Shown here piece by piece: positions 41,100 through 46,438 of a stretch of DNA of 46,438 bases. The notes below the pieces were generated by a model, which made no database searches, had not been told where the DNA came from, and saw only the letters and a list, made by a program, of their open reading frames with translations. Each line of letters opens with the position of its first letter. Position 1 is the first letter of the stretch. The translations under genes were made by a program, and so were the position numbers. Source of the DNA: Comamonadaceae bacterium (lineage in GTDB: Bacteria; Pseudomonadota; Gammaproteobacteria; Burkholderiales; Burkholderiaceae_C); NCBI GenBank assembly GCA_947447355.1, contig CANFJF010000023.1:1-46438 (forward strand), written 5' to 3'.

Positions 41100-42560
41100 A
41101 TGATTTCTGCCGTGACCACTCCCCCTCCTTTTGCGCTGGACATCTTGGTGGTAGCCGACAGCGCTGAGTCGCTTGCCACCCTCCATGCGCTGGTCCTGGC
41201 ATCCGGCCACAAAGTGAGTTCAGTTCAAAGCGCCAGCGAGGCGTTTGCCAGTGTGTTGGCCCGCGAACCCGACTTGTTGCTGGTGGATCTGCAGCGACAG
41301 GCGCTGGATGGTTTTGAGTTCACGCGCCAATTGCGTTTGCTGCACGATGACCGCTTGCTGCAGGTGATCCTGATCTCGCCATCACGAGGCGACGAGTACG
41401 TGATACAAGCGCTGAAAAGTGGCGCCAACGCCTACTTGACCCGACCCGTCAACGGTCTTTTGCTTGATGCCAATTTGCGGCAATTTTCTGGTTTGCAGGC
41501 ACTTCAGTCGCGCTTGGCACGGTTAGCTCAGCGCCAGCTTGACATCATCGACAACATCACGGAATCCGTGATCACGCTGGACCTGAACGGCAACGTTGAA
41601 GACATGAACAGCAAGGCCCATGAGCAGTTTGACCCGCGGCCTCATTTTGACCACGCGCTGCCGTGGAGCGGCGATTGTCAGAGCCTTTTGGGCGTGCCGT
41701 TGAAGGAACTCCTGACGCAGCGGGAATGCCGCGTACAACGCGTTGACGGTAGCGTGCTGATGGTAGAAGTTAGCTACAAAGAATGGCGCGAGCAAGGCGG
41801 CGTCCTCTACACCTTGGTGTTGCGCGACCTGACCGAGCAACATGCAGTAGAACTGATGCAGAACGAATTCCTCGCCACTGTCAGCCACGAACTTCGCACA
41901 CCGCTCACGTCGGTACTGGGCTCTTTAGGGCTGTTGGCCGGGGGTGCGGCGGGCAGTTTGCCCCCTGCGGCCATGCAACTTGCCACAGTGGCGCAACGCA
42001 ACGGCAAGCGCTTGTCGCGTCTGGTCGACGACATCCTTGACCTGACCAAGCTTCGGAGCGACCAGTTTGTGATGCACTTGCGTTCACAGCCCGTTGGACT
42101 TCTGCTGCATGAAGCGCTGGCGGCCAGCCAGGCCTATGCCAGCACTCTCGACGTTCAATTAACAGCAGAAGGCATCGACACCCACGGCAGGACTGAACTC
42201 AGGCTGGATGCCGATCGGTTTTTACAAATCATGGCGAACCTGCTGTCGAACGCCATCAAACACTCACCGAACGGCGGGGTGGTCACACTGAAGCTAGAGG
42301 TGACAGCATCAACGCTACGCATCCATGTGATTGACCGCGGGCCGGGCATTGACGCTGCTTTTCGCAGCCAACTGTTCAAACTTTTTTCGAAGGCCGAAGG
42401 GGATCGTCACGCAGGACAGAGCAACTCAGGGATGGGGCTTTACATCAGTCGCTTGCTGGTCGAGCGGATGGGCGGGGAAATCGCCGCCGAGCCAGCATCG
42501 GAAGATCTGAACGTTGGCGCTACTTTCAGCGTCGTGTTCCCGCGTCAATCAAACCTTTGA
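41100..42560 (+). CDS. Sensor histidine kinase with N-terminal receiver domain
   Basis: A 486-aa soluble kinase without membrane helices. The N-terminal receiver (about 12-135) has the phospho-acceptor candidate Asp63 (LLLVDLQ), but the acidic pair is reduced (VVADS) and the conserved Lys is Arg115 (YLTRPV). A PAS-like region (about 145-245) precedes the HisKA domain with His263 (SHELRTPLTS) and an ATPase domain with NLLSNAIKHSP, DRGPGID and GMGLYISRLL. I chose the ATG at 41100; a longer frame from 41049 would run through the conserved block. It heads a plus-strand group with a receiver and an HPt protein, suggesting a multistep phosphorelay, and is divergent from the secretion operon. Confidence 0.9.
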   Translation: MISAVTTPPPFALDILVVADSAESLATLHALVLASGHKVSSVQSASEAFASVLAREPDLLLVDLQRQALDGFEFTRQLRLLHDDRLLQVILISPSRGDEYVIQALKSGANAYLTRPVNGLLLDANLRQFSGLQALQSRLARLAQRQLDIIDNITESVITLDLNGNVEDMNSKAHEQFDPRPHFDHALPWSGDCQSLLGVPLKELLTQRECRVQRVDGSVLMVEVSYKEWREQGGVLYTLVLRDLTEQHAVELMQNEFLATVSHELRTPLTSVLGSLGLLAGGAAGSLPPAAMQLATVAQRNGKRLSRLVDDILDLTKLRSDQFVMHLRSQPVGLLLHEALAASQAYASTLDVQLTAEGIDTHGRTELRLDADRFLQIMANLLSNAIKHSPNGGVVTLKLEVTASTLRIHVIDRGPGIDAAFRSQLFKLFSKAEGDRHAGQSNSGMGLYISRLLVERMGGEIAAEPASEDLNVGATFSVVFPRQSNL

Positions 42561-42573
42561 GCAGGACTCCAGT

Positions 42574-42966
42574 ATGCCGAAATTAAGCCGTGTGATGTGT
42601 GTCGAAGATGATCCCGACATTCGCATGTTGATTGAGCTCAGCCTGGTGACCGTCGGACAACTGAGCGTGCTGTGCTGCGCCAGCGGCCGTGAGGCCTTGG
42701 CCAGCGTCACCGCCTTTGCCCCGGACTTGGTCTTGCTCGACGTCATGATGCCCGGGCTGAGCGGCCAGGAAACCCTTCAAGCGCTGCGTCAATTGCCGAT
42801 TATGCGAGGTGTGCCTGTGGTTTTCATGACGGCCAAAGCGATGCCCGCCGAGGTAGAGCAACTGCTCTTGCACGGTGCTGCCGGGCTGATCATCAAACCC
42901 TTTGACCCCATGACCTTGGCGCGGGATCTACATCCTTTTTGGAAACATGGACGTGGTACCTGCTGA
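42574..42966 (+). CDS. CheY-like single-domain response regulator
   Basis: A 130-aa stand-alone receiver. The active site is complete: acidic residues in VEDDPD (10-15), Asp56 (LVLLDVMMPG), Thr in VFMTAK and Lys in LIIKPFDP. There is no output domain. The start has AGGA about 7 nt upstream and follows the kinase by 13 nt. It probably receives phosphate from the kinase and passes it to the HPt protein whose gene overlaps its end by 20 nt, or acts by protein contact. Confidence 0.93.
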   Translation: MPKLSRVMCVEDDPDIRMLIELSLVTVGQLSVLCCASGREALASVTAFAPDLVLLDVMMPGLSGQETLQALRQLPIMRGVPVVFMTAKAMPAEVEQLLLHGAAGLIIKPFDPMTLARDLHPFWKHGRGTC

Positions 42967-43252
42967 CCTTTCGACTTCGGCTGTGAGCGCCAACTTCACA
43001 TGGCGTTTCACTGCGTTACAACGCCAATTCGTAGAGGGCTTACCTGCACGCTGGTCAGCCCTTGAGGCGGCAGTTCAAGACAGCGAAGTTCAGCGCGCAA
43101 CCTTGCACCGCCTTGCCGGCGCCGCGGGTTCATTTGGCTACATAGCATTGAGTGATGCTGCACGTGCCGCTGAGTGTTGCAGCAAAGCTGACATGAACAT
43201 GGCGTTGTCAAAGTTGCATCTACTGTTACTCAATACGATCTGCATCAACTGA
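42947..43252 (+). CDS. HPt-domain phosphotransfer protein
   Basis: A 101-aa helical protein with the histidine phosphotransfer motif TLHRLAGAAGSFGY, in which His54 is the phosphorylation site. It covers a single HPt domain (about 20-100). The start lies inside the end of the receiver gene. With the kinase and receiver it supplies the missing link of a His-Asp-His-Asp relay; the final response regulator may be the LuxR-type (29891) or the OmpR-type (45017) protein, which is inference. Confidence 0.87.
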   Translation: MDVVPADLSTSAVSANFTWRFTALQRQFVEGLPARWSALEAAVQDSEVQRATLHRLAGAAGSFGYIALSDAARAAECCSKADMNMALSKLHLLLLNTICIN

Positions 43253-43407
43253 ACCATCTGACCCGACGATCAAGGCTGATTGAGCTGCGCTCACAAAGTT
43301 GCAAAACAGTTTTCACAACTCAGCAATAATTAATTTACAAGCCATGGTTTAATTGTATTAATTGTATTAATTGTATTAATTGTATTAATTGTATTAATTT
43401 AAATTTT
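43253..43407 (+). promoter_or_regulatory. AT-rich leader of the STAS gene
   Basis: A 155-bp stretch whose right half is strongly AT-rich. It ends in the 9-bp tandem repeat and an A/T-only segment right up to the ATG, with no Shine-Dalgarno sequence. It looks like a promoter region for the STAS gene, but I cannot assign -35 and -10 boxes with confidence. Confidence 0.45.
43351..43395. repeat. Five exact 9-bp tandem repeats before the STAS gene
   Basis: Five uninterrupted copies of aattgtatt, followed by a partial copy aattt, end 12 bp before the start codon at 43408. The AT-only sequence occupies the place of the ribosome site. Such simple repeats change copy number by slippage. Confidence 0.97.
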
Positions 43408-43758
43408 ATGAATTTAAACCCCCGCCGTGAACTCAATGATGTCCTGGTTCTCGAACTGCGGGTAAGAAAGCTCGACGGCAGCAACGCTCAGGCATTTCTT
43501 CAGGCCGTGAAATCACTCCACCTAAGCAATCAAAAAGTTGTACTCGACCTCGCTGGAGTCCAATTCATCGACAGTCTAGGGCTGGGTGCGCTGCTCGCAT
43601 GCCTTCAGTATCTCAACGGCATAAAGGGCCAGTTGCACTTGTGTGAGTTGTCACGCACCGTGAACAAACTTTTAGAACTGATGCGCATGGAACACACCTT
43701 CCAAATTCACAACACCTGCGCTGATGCCGTTCAAGGCTTTGCAGTTTTGCAGTCCTGA
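43408..43758 (+). CDS. STAS-domain protein (anti-sigma factor antagonist type)
   Basis: A 116-aa STAS protein of the SpoIIAA/RsbV class. The phosphorylatable serine is Ser56 in VQFIDSLGLGALLACL, and the two flanking strands (VVLDLAGVQFI, QLHLCEL) fit the fold. Such proteins bind anti-sigma kinases and release a sigma factor; no anti-sigma kinase or PP2C phosphatase gene is seen here, so the partner must be elsewhere, or the kinase at 41100 takes that place (speculation). The start has no Shine-Dalgarno sequence. Confidence 0.92.
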   Translation: MNLNPRRELNDVLVLELRVRKLDGSNAQAFLQAVKSLHLSNQKVVLDLAGVQFIDSLGLGALLACLQYLNGIKGQLHLCELSRTVNKLLELMRMEHTFQIHNTCADAVQGFAVLQS

Positions 43759-43828
43759 CACAACTCAGCCGTTCGATTGACCTGTAATCAATTCAGTTCA
43801 ACCAGACAACCCCACTGAGAAGTTTCCA

Positions 43829-45007
43829 TTGATAAACAAAGCCATCATCTTGGCGGCAGGACGCGGCACCAGACTGCAACCGCTCACCGCTGACACACCC
43901 AAACCCATGATTCCTTTACTGGGCAAACCGGTGATGGCTTACATCGTCGAACACTTGGTACGGCAAGGCATCACCGAGATCATGGTCAACACCAGTCATT
44001 TCGCGCACCGCATTGAGCAGTATTTTGGTGATGGTCGGCGCTTCGGTGTTCATATGGGTTACTCGTTCGAAGGGCACTTCAAACACGGCCATATCGTGCC
44101 AGAGCCCTTGGGTTCTGCCGGTGCGCTGCGTCACATTCACAAGCTCGGCAGCTTCATCGACGACACCACCGCCGTGCTGTGCGGCGACGCTGTGGTCGAC
44201 ATCAAGCTACAAGCCGCTGCCGCCACACACCGCGCGCAGGGAGCCATCGCCAGCGTGATCACCCGTGAAGTGGCCGAGCAAGACGTTTCAAACTACGGCA
44301 TCGTGGCGTCCAACGCCGACGGCCGCGTGAACTCGTTCCTAGAAAAACCGGCACCCCACCAAGCCCTGTCGCGCCAGGCCAGCACCGGTATTTATCTGAT
44401 TGAGCCCGAGGTGCTGGCACACATTCCGGCGCAAGGGTCGTTCGACATCGGCAGCGAATTATTCCCCGCGCTGGTGCGCCAAGGCTTGCCCTTTTTTGCT
44501 CAAAGCCACGACTTCGAATGGCTGGACATCGGTCGCCTGTCGGACTATTGGCAAGTCGTGCAACGCATGATGCAAGGCCAAGTGGCCTGCGTCACATTGC
44601 CCGGCCTGCAGATGCTGCCAGGCGTGCACGTCGGGCTCAACACGCGGGTGGCGTGGGACTCTGTGCAATTTGAAGGACCGGTCTATATCGGCTCCGGCAG
44701 CCGCATTGATGCCGGCTGCGTGGTGCGCGGACCGGTGTGGATTGGCAACGGCTGCCATGTCCAGGCAGGCGCCGTGGTCGAGCGCAGCGTGCTGTTTGAC
44801 TACGCCAAGGTGGGTGCTGGTGCCACGGTCCGCGAAGCCCTTGTGTCTCACGACTACTGCGTCTCAAAAGAAGGTCACGCTGAGCCGCCGATCAGCATGC
44901 CAGACAGTCAACGTTGGTGGGGAGACGCGAAAGAATCGCAGCGAGCTTTCGGGTTAAACACGAGCGCCAACGAATCCTGCTGGGCCAACTCACTGGCGCA
45001 TTGTTAA
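43829..45007 (+). CDS. Nucleotide-sugar pyrophosphorylase (mannose-1-P guanylyl / glucose-1-P type)
   Basis: A 392-aa enzyme that joins NTP and sugar-1-phosphate. The nucleotide-binding signature GRGTRLQPLTADTPKPMIPL is at about residues 11-30, followed by GKPVMAYIVEHL and the sugar-site FLEKPAP. A left-handed beta-helix with hexapeptide-like repeats (VYIGSGSRIDAGCVVRGPVWIGNGCHV) covers about 280-345. The start is a TTG (43829) with GAGAAG 8 nt upstream. The sugar cannot be told from sequence; the context of cellulose, signalling and a regulator suggests exopolysaccharide supply. It follows the STAS gene by 70 bp and converges with the OmpR-type regulator. Confidence 0.9.
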   Translation: MINKAIILAAGRGTRLQPLTADTPKPMIPLLGKPVMAYIVEHLVRQGITEIMVNTSHFAHRIEQYFGDGRRFGVHMGYSFEGHFKHGHIVPEPLGSAGALRHIHKLGSFIDDTTAVLCGDAVVDIKLQAAAATHRAQGAIASVITREVAEQDVSNYGIVASNADGRVNSFLEKPAPHQALSRQASTGIYLIEPEVLAHIPAQGSFDIGSELFPALVRQGLPFFAQSHDFEWLDIGRLSDYWQVVQRMMQGQVACVTLPGLQMLPGVHVGLNTRVAWDSVQFEGPVYIGSGSRIDAGCVVRGPVWIGNGCHVQAGAVVERSVLFDYAKVGAGATVREALVSHDYCVSKEGHAEPPISMPDSQRWWGDAKESQRAFGLNTSANESCWANSLAHC

Positions 45008-45016
45008 ACGCTTGAT

Positions 45017-45706
45017 TTAGGCGGTTAGGTCAACCCGTTCGAAGCGATAACCCACGCCGTACACGGGTGCCAGTTTCCAGCCCTTGCTGCCGTCAAGGCT
45101 GAGCTTCTTGCGCAGTCGGCTGACATGCGTATCGACGGTGCGCGTGTCGACATCGACGTTGATACCCCAAATTTTGTTGAGCAAATGGTCACGCGACAGC
45201 AGCTTGCCTGGGTTTTGAAACAGATATGCCGACAGGTCAAATTCTTTTTGCGTCATAGTGACCGGTTCGTCGTCGAGGGTCAGCCGCTGACGGGTGATGT
45301 CGATTTCGAAGGCGCCCAAACGCAGCACAGGCATGCCGCCAGAACGCACGCGCCGGCCCAACGCAGCCACACGGGCCAACAACTCCAACTGCTTGAGCGG
45401 TTTGACCACGTAGTCGTCAGCGCCCGCCTGCAAGGCCTGCACCACGGTTTCTTCGTCCTCACGTGCCGTCACCACCAGCACCGGCAGATCCCAACCCAAA
45501 TTGCCACGAACCCAAGGCAACAGGTCTGCACCGGTACCGTCTGGCAACATCCAGTCCATGAGCAAGAGGTCAAAGTGCTCTTTCTTGAGCGCGTCAAGGT
45601 AGTCGGCAGCCGTGCCAAAACCACGCACTGAATGCTGTGCGGCCTCCAACCAGAGGCTGACCAAGCCCAGTTGATCTGGGTCGTCTTCAACGATGCCGAT
45701 GTGCAT
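45017..45706 (-). CDS. OmpR/PhoB-type response regulator
   Basis: A 229-aa DNA-binding regulator. The receiver (about 1-118) has EDDPD, Asp51 (LLLMDWMLPDG), Thr in VVTAR and Lys in YVVKPL, all intact. The C-terminal winged helix (about 128-226) has the typical LLSRDHLLNKIWG and TVDTHVSRLRKKL, ending VYGVGYRFE. I chose the ATG at 45706; a TTG eight codons upstream is less likely. It has no adjacent kinase of its own, so it may be fed by the phosphorelay encoded at 41100-43252. It is a candidate binder of the shared 30-bp block, which is inference. Confidence 0.93.
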   Translation of the reverse strand: MHIGIVEDDPDQLGLVSLWLEAAQHSVRGFGTAADYLDALKKEHFDLLLMDWMLPDGTGADLLPWVRGNLGWDLPVLVVTAREDEETVVQALQAGADDYVVKPLKQLELLARVAALGRRVRSGGMPVLRLGAFEIDITRQRLTLDDEPVTMTQKEFDLSAYLFQNPGKLLSRDHLLNKIWGINVDVDTRTVDTHVSRLRKKLSLDGSKGWKLAPVYGVGYRFERVDLTA

Positions 45707-45774
45707 ATTGTGTTCACTCTGTACTGCCAAGAATCGGCTGTTGAGTATAGGTGACGGTCCCTACGATTCAGTCC

Positions 45775-46438
45775 ATTCTTTATGGCGAGCAACGCTCTAA
45801 CCATCATGTCGATTAAAAAAATCCGTCATGGCGAGGACCCGTCATGGCGAGTTTTCCGAATCCGGCCGGATACCGCACACTGACCTTGAACAACAGGTCA
45901 AAACGCCGTCGCTGCGAGCGTAGCGCGGCAGTCCAGGAGCCCGAACTCGCAGTCATGGATGGCCGCACTTCGCTCGCCATGACGGGAGGGGTTTTGTCAT
46001 GCTCGGCTGGATAAAAAATCATATGGTCATGGAAAGCAAGAAACGCCGTCGCTGCGAGCGTAGCGCGGCAGTCCAGGAGCCCGAACTCGCAGTCATGGAT
46101 GGCCGCGCTTCGCTCGCCATGACGGGAGGGGTTTTGTCATGCTCGGCTGAATAAAAATCATATGCTCATGGAAAGCAAGAAACGCCGTCGCTGCGAGCTT
46201 AGCGCGGCAGTCCAGGAGCCCGAACTCGAAGTCATGGATGGCCGCACTTCGCTCGCCATGACGGGAGGGGTTTTGTCATGGTCGGCTGGATAAAAAATCA
46301 TATGGTCATGGAAAGCGAGAAACGCCGTCGCTGCGAGCTTAGCGCGGCAGTCCAGGAGCCCGAACTCGAAGTCATGGATGGCCGCACTTCGCTCGCCATG
46401 ACGGGAGGGGTTTTGTCATGCTCGGCTGGATAAAAATC
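45775..46438. repeat. Right-hand repeat cluster with 139-140-bp tandem units, truncated by the window edge
   Basis: Nearly four units start (aaacgccgtcgctgcgagc) at 45901, 46041, 46180 and 46320, steps of 140, 139 and 140 bp. Each unit holds a hairpin pair (gctgcgagcgtagcgcggcagtcc and atggatggccgcacttcgct) and a spacer with gggaggggttttgtcatgc and aaaatcatatgctcatggaaagc. The hairpin arms belong to the family at 1-310 and 32330-32555. At 45775-45900 lie single fragments. No gene is supported in 45731-46438. Confidence 0.9.

Overview
The window looks like a chromosomal segment of a betaproteobacterium of the order Burkholderiales (Leptothrix / Rhodoferax / Comamonadaceae type). The reasons are GC-rich coding DNA, tightly overlapping operons, a GC-rich palindromic repeat family between genes, and above all a gene set matching the mofA-mofB-mofC manganese-oxidation locus described in Leptothrix discophora. 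Genus assignment is inference from content; there is no rRNA or tRNA gene here.

Layout, left to right. (1) 1-347: tandem palindromic repeats. (2) 348-1266, minus: two small heat-shock (Hsp20) genes. (3) 1437-16829, minus: an uninterrupted eleven-gene cellulose operon, in order of transcription bcsD, a bcsR/bcsP-like gene, bcsQ, bcsA, bcsB, bcsZ, bcsC, and a four-gene acetylation module (SGNH esterase, AlgF-like, MBOAT acyltransferase, AlgJ/AlgX-like) resembling wssFGHI of Pseudomonas. (4) 16830-17409: a divergent control region. (5) 17410-29880, plus: a very large secreted multicopper oxidase (2902 aa, about 18 fibronectin-III repeats; MofA-like), an FKBP isomerase (MofB-like), a cytochrome c fused to a periplasmic-binding-protein-like domain (MofC-like), an FKBP-N-only protein and a SCO1/SenC copper chaperone. 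(6) 29891-40950, minus: a compact secretion/pilus-type operon (gspG, gspF, gspE, pilM/N/O/P-like genes, gspD, three pseudopilins) ending in a LuxR-type response regulator. (7) 41100-43758, plus: a signalling group with a sensor kinase carrying an N-terminal receiver, a CheY-like receiver, an HPt protein and a STAS protein; then a nucleotide-sugar pyrophosphorylase (43829-45007, plus) and a convergent OmpR-type regulator (45017-45706, minus). (8) 45775-46438: 140-bp tandem repeats of the same palindromic family, running off the window.

Working model (inference): the secretion operon next to the oxidase exports the giant multicopper oxidase. MofC-like, FKBP-type and SCO proteins mature it or accept its electrons. 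Partly acetylated cellulose forms the matrix on which metal oxide could be laid down. The link between the parts is supported by sequence: the divergent region in front of the cellulose/mof genes (16829-17030) and the one in front of the secretion/kinase genes (40951-41097) share two conserved blocks, of 20 bp and 30 bp, in the same order and orientation. Also unusual are a cellulose synthase whose PilZ domain has lost the residues that bind c-di-GMP, a nine-fold exact 276-bp spacing of fibronectin repeats, and a five-unit 9-bp tandem repeat directly before the STAS gene.
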